Origin: Niallia sp. NCCP-28
GTDB taxonomy: Bacteria > Bacillota > Bacilli > Bacillales > Cytobacillaceae
Direction of reading: 5' to 3'
Assembly (NCBI RefSeq): GCF_023168165.1
Contig: NZ_BQYJ01000002.1
Coordinates: 682,001-746,000 of the forward strand
DNA length: 64,000 bases
Part shown: positions 25,948 to 35,685 of the stretch, one piece after another
How positions within the stretch are numbered: the stretch's first letter is position 1
How the letters are laid out: the number at the start of each line of letters is the position of its first letter
Notes under the pieces: model-generated
Seen by the model: the letters and a program-made list of their open reading frames with translations, nothing else
The model's database searches: none
What the model was told of the DNA's origin: nothing
Translations under genes and position numbers: made by a program

Positions 25948-26844
25948 ATGAATAATAGAAAAAAACATGTATTAAATAAAGCGCATGAATTATTTATTGA
26001 AAAAGGGTTTCATGCAACATCTATTCAAGAAATATTGGAGAACAGCGGCATTTCTAAAGGAACTTTTTATAATTATTTTACAAGCAAAAATGAATTATTA
26101 ATTTCTATATTTAAGAGTATCTATTCTGAAATAGAAGAGAAACGAAAAAAGTTATTAAGAGGTGAAGATAAAAGAAATATAGATATTTTTATTAAACAAA
26201 TTGAATTGCTTATCAAAACAAATGATCAGTATAAAATTATTTCCTTATTTGAAGAAATCTTATTTACAAATGATGAAGAGCTGAAAGAGTTTTTAAAGCT
26301 AAGAAGAATTCAAGAATTGCACTGGGTGCATTCACGGCTTTATGACATTTGTGATCCAGAAAGCAAACCCTATTTATTAGATTGCGCAATTATGATGACA
26401 GGCATTCTTCATAACTTATTTTATTTTTCTTCTTTGGAGAATAAAGATAAATCAGATATACACAAAGTAGTAACATATGCTGTTAATAGAATCATCAGCA
26501 ATGCAAAAGAATTATCCATTTCAAAAGAACAATTGCTGGATCCGATTGTTTTAAAAAAATGGCTTCCTGATTTGGCAAATCAAAAGTATCAAGAAAAAGA
26601 ACTGTTTCAAATCATAGATGGACTAAAAGCAAAAATAAGTGAATCTTGCATGAATGAAAAAGATAAAGATAAGTTTTTGGAGCTCATTGATTTTGTTTGG
26701 GAAGAACTTCATGATAATGATTCACCAAGAATTTATTTATTGGAAAGTGCTATTGGCACTTTAAAGGGTTTGATAAAAGATGAACGTTGTAAAACATTGT
26801 TTTATGAATTAGAAAATCAATTTAGTGCATATGTAAATCAATGA
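25948..26844 (+). CDS. TetR-family regulator, probable repressor of the exporter
   Basis: The 298-residue protein has an N-terminal TetR helix-turn-helix (HELFIEKGFHATSIQEILEN, SGISKGTFYNYFTSKNELLI; about residues 10-50). The C-terminal region is about 240 residues, longer than in most TetR proteins (about 190 in total), with a second helical segment after residue 200 that may be an extra ligand or dimer unit. AAGGTGAT at 25935-25942 fits the ATG at 25948 better than the one at 25945. Divergent orientation and the ACTGA-N4-TCAGT site make it the likely repressor of the DHA2 gene. Confidence 0.85.
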   Translation: MNNRKKHVLNKAHELFIEKGFHATSIQEILENSGISKGTFYNYFTSKNELLISIFKSIYSEIEEKRKKLLRGEDKRNIDIFIKQIELLIKTNDQYKIISLFEEILFTNDEELKEFLKLRRIQELHWVHSRLYDICDPESKPYLLDCAIMMTGILHNLFYFSSLENKDKSDIHKVVTYAVNRIISNAKELSISKEQLLDPIVLKKWLPDLANQKYQEKELFQIIDGLKAKISESCMNEKDKDKFLELIDFVWEELHDNDSPRIYLLESAIGTLKGLIKDERCKTLFYELENQFSAYVNQ

Positions 26845-26868
26845 AAAAAAGACTGTATTAAGATAAAG

Positions 26869-26907
26869 CACCCAACTTTTTTTGAAAATAAAGTTGGGTG
26901 TTTTTTA
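26869..26907 (+). terminator. Intrinsic terminator of the TetR gene
   Basis: CACCCAACTTT (26869-26879) pairs perfectly with AAAGTTGGGTG (26890-26900), then T6. Confidence 0.9.
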
Positions 26908-27021
26908 TGTTTTTATTAAAAAATTGCTTTGCTTCATACAGTCTTGCTTATATTAGGATTAAAGTTGTCGTTTTAAGGGAAAATAAGAAAATCAACTAGA
27001 GAGAAAGAAGGTTTGAGTGAT

Positions 27022-27873
27022 TTGGATTTATTTTTAAGTTTGCTTCCCGCTATATTTTGGGGGAGTATTGTACTTTTGAATGTAAAGATTGGAGGAGGAG
27101 CTTATAGTCAAACATTAGGAACAACGATTGGTGCATTATTATTTTCTTCCGTTGTGTATCTGATTGCAAGACCAGAGCTTACCACCACTATTTTTATTGT
27201 TGGCGTTATTTCTGGAATTTGCTGGTCCATTGGCCAAAGCGGACAGTTCAAGTCAATTGAATATATTGGAGTTTCGAAAACAATGCCGATTTCTACCGGC
27301 TTGCAAATTGTTTCTACAACACTTTTTGGTGTGCTGATTTTTCGTGAATGGACAACATCAACAACCATTATTCTTGGCATTATTGCGATTGCCTGTATTA
27401 TTGCAGGGATTGTTTGTACCTCCTATGATCAGGAGCGAAGCAATGAAGAAGCAAAAAAATTTAAAAAGGGCGTTGTTACATTACTTATTTCCACACTAGG
27501 TTATTTAGGATATGCCGTTGTTGCCCGGGCTTTTGGAGTGAATGGATGGTCAGCCCTATTTCCGCAAGCCGTCGGAATGACAATTGGTGGAATTATTATT
27601 ACATATAAGCATAAGCCCTATAATAAATATACCTTATTAAATATATTTCCTGGGTTATTTTGGGCTGCAGGGAATATGTTTCTATTTATTTCCCAGCCTA
27701 AAGTTGGTGTTGCCATCAGCTATTCTTTATCTCAAACAGGGGTAGTCATTTCTACACTTGGGGGCATTTTTTTATTAAAGGAAAAGAAAACAAAGCGCCA
27801 GCTTATCTTTATTGGCCTTGGAATTATCTTAATTATTATTGGAGTAGTTTGTTTAGGATTGGCAAAAAGGTAA
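27022..27873 (+). CDS. glcU: Glucose uptake protein, GRP transporter family
   Basis: A 283-residue protein with about ten membrane segments, of the glucose/ribose porter family. FLSLLPAIFWGSIVLLNVKI at the start, SIGQSGQFKSIEYIGVSKTM and PISTGLQIVSTTLFGV are typical of GlcU, which imports glucose by proton symport. The TTG at 27022 gives the N-terminus MDLFLSLLP expected for GlcU and is about 10 bases after AAGAAGG; a TTG at 27013 would be too close. Glucose dehydrogenase follows after 25 bp, the same pair as glcU-gdh in B. subtilis, where it is expressed in the forespore. I could not identify a sigma-G promoter with confidence. Confidence 0.9.
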   Translation: MDLFLSLLPAIFWGSIVLLNVKIGGGAYSQTLGTTIGALLFSSVVYLIARPELTTTIFIVGVISGICWSIGQSGQFKSIEYIGVSKTMPISTGLQIVSTTLFGVLIFREWTTSTTIILGIIAIACIIAGIVCTSYDQERSNEEAKKFKKGVVTLLISTLGYLGYAVVARAFGVNGWSALFPQAVGMTIGGIIITYKHKPYNKYTLLNIFPGLFWAAGNMFLFISQPKVGVAISYSLSQTGVVISTLGGIFLLKEKKTKRQLIFIGLGIILIIIGVVCLGLAKR

Positions 27874-27877
27874 ATAA

Positions 27878-28684
<807 letters not shown>

Positions 28685-28753
28685 ATAGATAAGATTTTTC
28701 TTTAGAAAAGAAAAACGCTTAAATTATCAAAGGGCTTAAACCAAAGATACTGT

Positions 28754-28854
28754 TTGACTAGTGAAAGTTGTAGTTGGTACAATAGATTATTAACAGTGAA
28801 TATAATGGCCGAATCTTAATATGTAAAGAAGATGGGGGCATTGTATACCAACTA
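28754..28854 (+). promoter_or_regulatory. MarR gene promoter with paired inverted half-sites
   Basis: TTGACT (28754-28759) and TACAAT (28778-28783), 18 bp apart. TAGTTGGTACAAT (28771-28783) covers the -10 box, and its near-exact inverse ATTGTATACCAACTA stands at 28840-28854, 15 bp before the MarR start codon. Two such half-sites around the transcript start suggest autoregulation by looping or cooperative binding. Confidence 0.6.
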
Positions 28855-28868
28855 TAGGTGGAGATTAA

Positions 28869-29309
28869 ATGGAATTAAATGAACAAAGTCCATTCGTTGC
28901 AAGTTGGCTGACACTTACTTCCATGCAAGAAAGAGTAGCAAATGAATTGGAGAATGCTTTACAAGCAGCCCATCAATTATCATTAAGGGAATTTTATGTG
29001 CTGCTGTTTTTAGCACAAGCATCGGAGAAAAAGTTAAGGCTGCAGCAGCTGCAAGAAATGGTTAATTTAAGTCAAAGTGCATTATCAAGACTTGTGGCAA
29101 GAATGGAAGCGAAAAGCTGCGGGGCACTGCAAAGACATGTTTGCCAAGATGATCGAAGAGGGATCTATACTTCTTTGACAGCATATGGGGAAGAAAAATT
29201 AGCAAAAGCAAAGAAGACTTTTCAGCAAACATTAAATGAAGCGCTAAAAAAGGACGAGGTTTATCAGGGGTTGACACAATTAGTAAAAGAGCTTGGGAAT
29301 TATAAATAA
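28869..29309 (+). CDS. MarR-family regulator with two cysteines in the wing
   Basis: The 146-residue protein has a MarR winged helix: LSLREFYVLLFLAQASEKKL, EMVNLSQSALSRLVARMEAK, then SCGALQRHVCQDDRRGIYTS as the wing (about residues 55-110). The two Cys in the wing (SCG and HVCQ) could sense oxidants or electrophiles, but this is inferred. GGTGGAG precedes the ATG at 28869. The next gene is an Old Yellow Enzyme and then a decayed monooxygenase, so it may control an electrophile-response set as well as itself. Confidence 0.85.
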   Translation: MELNEQSPFVASWLTLTSMQERVANELENALQAAHQLSLREFYVLLFLAQASEKKLRLQQLQEMVNLSQSALSRLVARMEAKSCGALQRHVCQDDRRGIYTSLTAYGEEKLAKAKKTFQQTLNEALKKDEVYQGLTQLVKELGNYK

Positions 29310-29315
29310 CAAAAG

Positions 29316-29345
29316 CAGTCGGCAAACTTTTGCTTGCTGTTTTTG
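29316..29345 (+). terminator. Probable terminator of the MarR gene
   Basis: CAGTCGGCA / TTGCTTGCTG stem with one mismatch and G-U pairs, followed by T6. Confidence 0.5.
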
Positions 29346-29481
29346 GCAACATTAAATCGATGGAATGAAGGAAAATAAATTAAATAATATTAAGGCTGTA
29401 AGCAGCAATATTGACTGGAAAATAGAATCATGGTAATTTACATGCATGAGCATACATTTAAAAAGGAAGAAGGAATAAAAA

Positions 29482-30510
29482 ATGACCAATTTATTTACCT
29501 CTTTTTCATTCAAAGGATTAGAATTAAAAAACCGTGTGGTAATGCCCCCTATGTGCCAATATTCTGTTGAGAATAAGGATGGAATTGCGAACGACTGGCA
29601 TTATAATCATTATGTAAGCCGTGCAATTGGCGGAGCAAGCTTAATTATTATTGAAATGACAGATGTAGATCCAGATGGACGCATTAGTGATTATGATTTA
29701 GGGATATGGAGTGATGAGCAAATTCCAGCATTAGCTCGCATTGTTGATGCATGTCATGCACATGGCGCAAAAGTAGGCATTCAAATTGCTCATGCTGGAA
29801 GAAAAGCGGAAGATGCAGAAGTTCCTGTTTCTTCTTCACCGATAGCTTTTGATGAAAAATCAAAAATGCCGAAAGAATTATCTACAGAAGAAGTAAAAGA
29901 AATGGTTGTAAAATTTCGCCAAGGCGTAGAACGTGCATTAAAAGCTGGTGTGGATGTAATTGAATTACATGGAGCACATGGCTACTTAATTCATCAATTC
30001 CATTCGCCGCTTACAAATAAAAGAAATGATGAGTATGGCCAAAATCGCACAAGGTTTGGCATGGAAATTATTGAGGCGGCAAAAAGTGTGATGCCAGAAA
30101 ACATGCCGTTAATTTTCCGTATTTCTGCAACAGAATATGCAGAGGGCGGCTATACAGTGGAAGATAGTGTGGAATTTGCGAAAAAATATCAAAAAGCTGG
30201 CGTTGATATTTTCCATGTAAGTTCAGGTGGAGAAGGACCGCTCTCTGCGACAAGAAGACCAGAAAATCATGCAGGCTACCAAGTTCCTTTAGCTCGCATA
30301 TATAAAAAAACATTAGATGTGCCAGTTATCGCTGTTGGAAATTTAGAAGATGCAGCTGTTGCAAATGCAGTGATTGGCAATGAAGATGCAGATTTAGTTG
30401 CAGTAGGCCGAGGCATGCTGAGAAATCCTTACTGGGCAATTGAAGCAGCTGCACAGCTGAAAAAAGAAACACCAGTGCCAAAACAATATGCAGCAGCATT
30501 TCCTAAATAA
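29482..30510 (+). CDS. Old Yellow Enzyme family NADH:flavin oxidoreductase (YqjM/NamA-like)
   Basis: A 342-residue TIM-barrel flavoenzyme that reduces activated C=C bonds of electrophilic enones, maleimides and nitro compounds with NAD(P)H. Signs: LKNRVVMPPMCQYSVENKDG (residues 14-33, with the YqjM-type Cys in PPMCQYS), GIQIAHAGRKA, the substrate-binding pair in ELHGAHGYLIHQFHSPLTNK RNDEYG, and VAVGRGMLRNPYWA for FMN phosphate. Length matches YqjM. AAGGAAGAAGG precedes the ATG. The neighbouring MarR protein with Cys in its wing fits a role in electrophile defence. Confidence 0.9.
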   Translation: MTNLFTSFSFKGLELKNRVVMPPMCQYSVENKDGIANDWHYNHYVSRAIGGASLIIIEMTDVDPDGRISDYDLGIWSDEQIPALARIVDACHAHGAKVGIQIAHAGRKAEDAEVPVSSSPIAFDEKSKMPKELSTEEVKEMVVKFRQGVERALKAGVDVIELHGAHGYLIHQFHSPLTNKRNDEYGQNRTRFGMEIIEAAKSVMPENMPLIFRISATEYAEGGYTVEDSVEFAKKYQKAGVDIFHVSSGGEGPLSATRRPENHAGYQVPLARIYKKTLDVPVIAVGNLEDAAVANAVIGNEDADLVAVGRGMLRNPYWAIEAAAQLKKETPVPKQYAAAFPK

Positions 30511-30537
30511 GGATTAAGCAGGAGGAGAAAGCAAGGC

Positions 30538-30824
30538 ATGGCTATTACTGTTACCGCTATTTTAAAAGCACATGCAGGCAAGGAGACTGAGCTGTGAAAA
30601 AAATGCAAAAAATGGCATATCTTTCTCGTGAAGAAAAAGGCTGGTTGGGTTATGTGTTTCTTAAATCTTTAAATAATGACGATGTTTTTGTGTTTTATGA
30701 AAAGTGAGCCGATGAAGAAGCGATTAAACTTCCTAATGAAACAGAGCATTATCTGGCATACAAACAGAATGCCGAAGCATTAATAGAAAGCAAACAAGTA
30801 TTTAAATTGGCAGTACTTGCTTAA
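30538..30824 (+). pseudogene. Decayed ABM-type (YgiN-like) monooxygenase gene
   Basis: A GGAGGAG site precedes ATG 30538. The frame reads MAITVTAILKAHAGKETEL and then stops at TGA 30595-30597. Shifting frame restores homology from 30597 (KKMQKMAYLSREEKGWLGYV), so one base has been lost near 30594. That second frame runs through VFVFYEK, meets TGA at 30705-30707 where the family has Trp (FYEKWADEEA), continues ADEEAIKLPNETEHYLAYKQ and ends at TAA 30822-30824. The intact protein would have about 95 residues, normal for antibiotic-biosynthesis-monooxygenase domains. A terminator follows. It was probably cotranscribed with the Old Yellow Enzyme. Confidence 0.75.
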
Positions 30825-30831
30825 TTTTTTA

Positions 30832-30875
30832 AGACAGATTATCGAAAGCAGATAGTCTGTCTTTTTTTTTTTTTT
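30832..30875 (+). terminator. Intrinsic terminator after the ABM remnant
   Basis: AGACAGATTATC pairs with GATAGTCTGTCT (one G-U pair), followed by 14 T. Confidence 0.88.
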
Positions 30876-30928
30876 GCGTTAAGGAAACTTTTTTGACTTT
30901 GGTTAATATTATATAGCAGGAGGGATAA

Positions 30929-31057
30929 ATGATGAAGAAAAATGGACGCATCCAAAAAAAAGTTGAAGCGTATTCTTATGTTTTTAAGTATTTAGGAATT
31001 ATTAATGAGGCAGAATGGAAAAAACTTCAATCTACAAAAAAAATCACAAAAGATTGA
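30929..31057 (+). CDS. Very small basic protein, unknown
   Basis: GCAGGAGGG lies just before ATG 30929 (and ATG 30932, the better spaced of the two). The product has 42 residues, with KYLGIINEAEWKKLQ near the middle and many Lys. No family recognised. The ribosome site is strong and the gene lies between two terminator-bounded units, so translation is plausible. The rest of the gap up to the YhgE gene shows no other supported gene. Confidence 0.5.
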   Translation: MMKKNGRIQKKVEAYSYVFKYLGIINEAEWKKLQSTKKITKD

Positions 31058-31278
31058 ATCAAAAGTTGTATTATAATCTGCAGCAGCATATTTGCTGATA
31101 GAGTGAAATTGGAGGAGCAAGATGGAGGTATGTATGTTAGACGATAAATAGAGCTTGCAAAAATAAGGGAATAGGTTTTTGTGAGCTCTAAAAAATAATG
31201 GCGGTAAAACTATTAACATGAAAAAAGGGCATAATGGGAAAACTAACCTCTACTGTTCATACAAAAGGGGTAAAAAAA

Positions 31279-33951
31279 TTGAAGAAAATTATGCGAATAT
31301 ACATAACCGATTGGATTAATATTTTTAAAGCTCCTGTTGCCCTTCTATTAATTGTTGGGCTTATGATTCTTCCCTCTTTATATGCATGGATTAATTTGCT
31401 TGCGATGTGGGATCCGTACAGCAATACAGCTGCTTTAAAGGTAGCAGTTGTAAATGAAGATGCAGGTGGAGAGATTTTTAACAGCGAAATAAATAAAAAG
31501 CTGCGCGTAGGAGAGGAATTAGTGGCTCATTTAAAGAAAAATAAGCAATTAAATTGGGTGTTTGTCGATAAAAAAACAGCGGAAAAAGGAGTATACGATG
31601 GAACATTTTATGCAAGTGTTTTTATTCCCCAAAATTTTTCTGCTCGCATTGCAACAATAGTAGAAGAAGCACCAAAACAAGCAAACATTATTTATCAAGT
31701 AAATGAAAAAGTGAATGCAATTGCTCCAAAAATTACTGGAAAAGGGGCTACTGGGATAATTGAAGAAATGAATAAAAGTGTTGTAAGATCAACAAGCTTA
31801 GCGACCCTTACGGCCTTTAATCAGATAGGCATTAAGCTAGAAAAAGAACTGCCAACTTTACGCCATGCAGAGAATCGCATCTTTGAACTAGAAAACTATT
31901 TACCTCAAATCGAAAGGGCAGGCCATCAAGCGCTTGCTTTTGAAAAAAAACTTCCTAGCATGGAAAAAAAAGCAGCAAAAGTATTGGAATTAGAAAAAAG
32001 GCTGCCAGAGATAATCCAAGCTGGACAGTTTATTCTAAAGCTGGAATCAAAACTAGAAAGCATCGATGAGATTAGAACAGAATTGCTTTCCCTTAGAAGC
32101 CATATGCCTGAAATACAATCAGCAATAAAGGATATACGACAGGTGAAAGCTCGGATTGAACCTATCCTTTCTCTGATGGAAGGAACAATAGCTAAAGCTA
32201 GTTTAGCTGAAAAGTCGATAAGTGCTGGATGGAAGGCACTTCCTAATTTAGAGCAGCTAGCAGAAGACAGTGAAGCAAAGGGAACACAGTTATTGGAATA
32301 TGTGGATGAGACAAATTCCGCAGCAACTGCTGTTCATCCTTTAATAAAGCTTAATTTGTCTTTTATAAAACAAGCAGCCAATAACGGGATATTACTGGGG
32401 GCTATAGCTAAAACTACAGATAAGCAAATAAAAGATAAAGAAGCGATTCTTTATGAAATAGAGAAAGATGCAAATTCTGCTAGTGTAAGTCTACAGAGAA
32501 TCGAACAGACTCTAGTTATGTTATCATCTGAAAAATCTGGAGAATTGACCCAAATTACTGAAGAACTGAGCGGGGTGGAGGAAACATTTATTGAACAAAA
32601 AAAAATGGCAACTGCACTTCTTAATGAAACAACAATAGATCAGGCAGAGATTGATAAGCTAGAGCATTTATCTAATGCAGCAAATCAAGATATAACAAAT
32701 ATGCTTCAACGTTATGATGAAGAGATAGGGAATTATATGAAACAGGAAATAGAAAATCTGCAAAAAAAGGCGGAAAAAGAACTAGGAAAGCTGGAACTGC
32801 TGCAGAAGAATATGCCAAGCTTTTATACAGATTTACCAAATGCAGTGAATGATTTGCAGCAAGGACAAGAGAAGGTAAGTCAATTGCAGCAGGATTTCTC
32901 AGAGATTGCCAAACTGGTCGATAGTCAAACGGAAGAAATTAAAGAGAAGCTTCAATATTTTATAGCTGAAGCAGAAACTGTCATGTCCTTTTTAGAGAAA
33001 GACTATCCAAATGTAGAAACGAAGATACATGAAGCGGGGGATTTTATAAGAAAAGAATTGCCTGGAGTCGAAATAGAGATACACCAGCTAGCTGATTTTG
33101 TCCGGCATAGGCTTCCTGAATTAGAAGAAATGGTCCATAAAGTAGCAAACCTTGTGAAAACAGATCTGCCAGAATTAGAGGATGCCGTCAGCACATCAGC
33201 AAATAAAATTCGCCAATTCCATCAAAAGCATAATACAAAGGAAATCATTGCATTATTGAAAAATGATATAAAAAAAGAAAGCGATTTTTTAGCAGAACCA
33301 GTTGAATTAAAAGAACAAAAAATTTTTCCAATCCCTAATTATGGATCAGGAATGTCACCTTTTTATACAACCCTTTGTTTATGGGTTGGAGGCTTGCTGC
33401 TAGTATCATTGCTTCGATTAGATGTCGAAGACCCAGAAGGATTATATGGCAGCATGCATATTTATTTTGGAAGACTGCTGTTATTTATGACAATTGGCTT
33501 TGTTCAGGCGCTGATTGTGGCATTAGGAGATATTTATTTGCTGCATGCATATGTGGCAAGTCCATTTTATTTTATCCTTTTTAGCATATTGATAAGTGCT
33601 GTGTTTATGACCATTGTTTATTCCCTTGTATCTGTATTTGGCAATGTAGGCAAAGCATTGGCCATTTGTTTATTAGTGGTTCAACTATCTGGATCTGGTG
33701 GCACATTTCCTATGCAAGTAACTCCGCCTTTTTTCCAATCCATTTATCCGTTTTTGCCATTCACCTATGCAATTAGCATATTAAGGGAAGCTGTTGGGGG
33801 AATGATTCCTGCTACTGTAAAAGAAGCTTTATTTTGTTTAGCTTTATTTTTCTTTGCAACATTGATTTTCGGGTCCATATTAAAGGGACCGCTTCACAAT
33901 ATAATGACGAGTTTTGCCAAAAAGGCAAAGGAAAGCAAAATTATCCACTAA
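31279..33951 (+). CDS. YhgE/Pip family membrane protein with helical repeat ectodomain
   Basis: An 890-residue protein. Residue 1-40 region (RIYITDWINIFKAPVALLLI) holds the first membrane segment, followed by the Pip motif AMWDPYSNTAALKVAVVNED. The long extracellular part is helical; the C-terminal 230 residues carry five or six membrane segments of the ABC-2 type with SGSGGTFPMQVTPPFFQSIY. Two blocks of short repeats stand out: 17-18-residue LP-x-x-E units at about 190-292 and four 18-residue units at about 574-645. YhgE/Pip proteins serve as phage receptors in some Firmicutes (YueB, Pip); the cellular job is unclear. TTG 31279 is chosen because AAAGGGG is 8 bases upstream; ATG 31234 lacks a ribosome site. 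Confidence 0.85.
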   Translation: MKKIMRIYITDWINIFKAPVALLLIVGLMILPSLYAWINLLAMWDPYSNTAALKVAVVNEDAGGEIFNSEINKKLRVGEELVAHLKKNKQLNWVFVDKKTAEKGVYDGTFYASVFIPQNFSARIATIVEEAPKQANIIYQVNEKVNAIAPKITGKGATGIIEEMNKSVVRSTSLATLTAFNQIGIKLEKELPTLRHAENRIFELENYLPQIERAGHQALAFEKKLPSMEKKAAKVLELEKRLPEIIQAGQFILKLESKLESIDEIRTELLSLRSHMPEIQSAIKDIRQVKARIEPILSLMEGTIAKASLAEKSISAGWKALPNLEQLAEDSEAKGTQLLEYVDETNSAATAVHPLIKLNLSFIKQAANNGILLGAIAKTTDKQIKDKEAILYEIEKDANSASVSLQRIEQTLVMLSSEKSGELTQITEELSGVEETFIEQKKMATALLNETTIDQAEIDKLEHLSNAANQDITNMLQRYDEEIGNYMKQEIENLQKKAEKELGKLELLQKNMPSFYTDLPNAVNDLQQGQEKVSQLQQDFSEIAKLVDSQTEEIKEKLQYFIAEAETVMSFLEKDYPNVETKIHEAGDFIRKELPGVEIEIHQLADFVRHRLPELEEMVHKVANLVKTDLPELEDAVSTSANKIRQFHQKHNTKEIIALLKNDIKKESDFLAEPVELKEQKIFPIPNYGSGMSPFYTTLCLWVGGLLLVSLLRLDVEDPEGLYGSMHIYFGRLLLFMTIGFVQALIVALGDIYLLHAYVASPFYFILFSILISAVFMTIVYSLVSVFGNVGKALAICLLVVQLSGSGGTFPMQVTPPFFQSIYPFLPFTYAISILREAVGGMIPATVKEALFCLALFFFATLIFGSILKGPLHNIMTSFAKKAKESKIIH

Positions 33952-33952
33952 A

Positions 33953-33990
33953 AACTCAGCTTGCCCTGTAAAGTAGGACAAGCTGAGTTT
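33953..33990 (+). terminator. Intrinsic terminator of the YhgE gene
   Basis: ACTCAGCTTGCCCT pairs with AGGACAAGCTGAGT (one mismatch), then TTATCTCT. Confidence 0.75.
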
Positions 33991-34002
33991 ATCTCTATTT
34001 AG

Positions 34003-34212
34003 CAGGGTTTTTGACCTGCATTTCGAGAGAAGGAGAGAAAAGGAAAGGAAACAAGAAAATTAGATAAGTAGAAACTTGCTTAGCAAAAGCTTGATAGAAA
34101 AGAAAACAGACTTTTAATACTCATATCCTATGGGAGCGTCTGTGTCATCTTTCGCCAAAGGAGCAATCAATGGGGGCAGCACAGCCTCCCACTGATTAAA
34201 GTATCTCTTTAT
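34003..34212 (+). repeat. Dispersed repeat, family 2, copy D (with extra inner segment)
   Basis: CAGGGTTTTTGACCTGC at the start, TAGCAAAAGCTTGAT, then an added stretch of about 70 bp, CAATCAATGGGGGC and CCTCCCACTGATTAAAGT, ending CTCTTTAT. It overlaps the last codons of the permease gene on the other strand by 4 bp. Confidence 0.6.
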
Positions 34213-35552
34213 CCTGCTGTCTGTTTTCTTTTGTGACCAACGATAAGCGTAGCAACGGCGAGAATAATGATAAATATAAGACTGACAAAAAAACCAATTC
34301 TAATTCCTTTTTCTATAATGGTTCCACTAATGGCTGCGATAATAAGAAATATGCCGACAGAAGCTTTTGTTTTATCCCAAAAAGTTGTTTTTAATACTTT
34401 AAAAGAGGAAAAAAGAATAAATGCCCAGTTATATAAGAGCAGAATGCCAGCAGCAGTTGTAATATATTCAAATATTTTTCCAGGCAAAACAAGTGCTGCT
34501 ACAACTGAAGCAAATAAGCCAACTGCTCCCAATAGAAGAGAAGGTAATGGGAGGCTATTGAATTTATTTAACTTTTTCTCAAATAATTTTGGGGCATCTC
34601 CATCTTTAGCTAGTGTTACAAGAAGATTTGTCACCCCAAATAACGAAGCGGTCATCGTAGAAAAACCAGCGATAATAATCGCTCCGTTAAATACATGAGG
34701 AAAAAAATTCAAATGATAATCGGACAAAGCAGTAACAAACGGACTTTCTTTTTCTGTAAATGAATGAAGAGGAGCAAGCACAACAGCTAATCCTAATGAA
34801 AGAACATAAATAATCATTAGAATAATCAGCATATTAGTACCTGCTTTTGGCGCATCTTCTTTCTTTTTTAATTGCATGGCCATAAGACCGATTACTTCAA
34901 TTCCTCCATATGCATAAAAGGCATATAGCAAGGATGTCCAAAAACCTTTCCAGCCATTAGGAAAAAAGTCTTGAGTAGAATTTGGAAACGCTGGTTTATG
35001 ACCGCTTGTTTTAAACCAGCCAAAAAGTGCAGCAGCTGCTAATAAAATAAACATAATAATCGCTGCTGTTTTCATTACTGCCAAATAATTTTCAACTCGA
35101 TCAAAACCTTTTGTGCCTAAGAAAACAACAAAAATCGATAAAACGGCATAGATGCAGGCGAAAATCCAAAGAGGAACTTTTGGAAACCAAAATTGGGAAA
35201 GCAGTGCAAGTGCTGTAAGTTGGCTGCCCATGATTAAAATGTTGGAACTCCAATAATTCCAGCCGCAGCTAAATCCTGCCCATGGACCAAAAGCTTTGTT
35301 TGCATAATAGCAAAAAGAGCCTTCCTGCGGATCTGCTGCCGTCATTTTTGCTAGTAGATTAAAAACAATATAAGTGCCAAGAGCTGCAATAATAAAAGAA
35401 AATATAATTGAAGCTCCTGTTTCTTTTATGCCGATGCCTGATCCTAAGAAGTAGCCAGTGCCAATGGTGCAGCCAACACCTATTAATGATAGTTGCCACC
35501 AGGAAAGGCTGCCTGTTTCTTGAGATCCATTTGCCTTTGATTGTTTTTTCAT
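34209..35552 (-). CDS. Amino acid permease (APC family)
   Basis: The 447-residue protein has 12 membrane segments and APC signatures: GVGCTIGTGYFLGSGIGIKE in TM1 (about residues 25-44), then a conserved region ADPQEGSFCYYANKAFGPWA GFSCGWNYW. It imports amino acids, exact substrate not visible. The ATG at 35552 is chosen: AGAAAGGGG stands 6 bases upstream on its strand, and the nine extra codons upstream lack a ribosome site. Single-gene unit, divergent from the ring-cleaving dioxygenase. Confidence 0.87.
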   Translation of the reverse strand: MKKQSKANGSQETGSLSWWQLSLIGVGCTIGTGYFLGSGIGIKETGASIIFSFIIAALGTYIVFNLLAKMTAADPQEGSFCYYANKAFGPWAGFSCGWNYWSSNILIMGSQLTALALLSQFWFPKVPLWIFACIYAVLSIFVVFLGTKGFDRVENYLAVMKTAAIIMFILLAAAALFGWFKTSGHKPAFPNSTQDFFPNGWKGFWTSLLYAFYAYGGIEVIGLMAMQLKKKEDAPKAGTNMLIILMIIYVLSLGLAVVLAPLHSFTEKESPFVTALSDYHLNFFPHVFNGAIIIAGFSTMTASLFGVTNLLVTLAKDGDAPKLFEKKLNKFNSLPLPSLLLGAVGLFASVVAALVLPGKIFEYITTAAGILLLYNWAFILFSSFKVLKTTFWDKTKASVGIFLIIAAISGTIIEKGIRIGFFVSLIFIIILAVATLIVGHKRKQTAG

Positions 35553-35685
35553 TTGTAACCCCTTTCTGAAAATAAACACATATCAACACGTAGTATGTGT
35601 TTAAAAGTGAATTTTATGTAAAAAGATAAAATAAGGAAAATATCGCCCTGCATAAAGTTGGCCTGTAGAGTGTTAATTCACATAA

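Noticed and set aside
30595-30707. In-frame TGA as selenocysteine or as a TGA-Trp code
   Set aside because: TGA ends many intact genes here, no SECIS-like context or Cys homologue exists, and a frameshift is also present; decay is simpler.
31121-31150. Nine-codon frame after GGAGGAG before the YhgE gene
   Set aside because: Too short to judge; might be a leader peptide, but nothing supports attenuation there.
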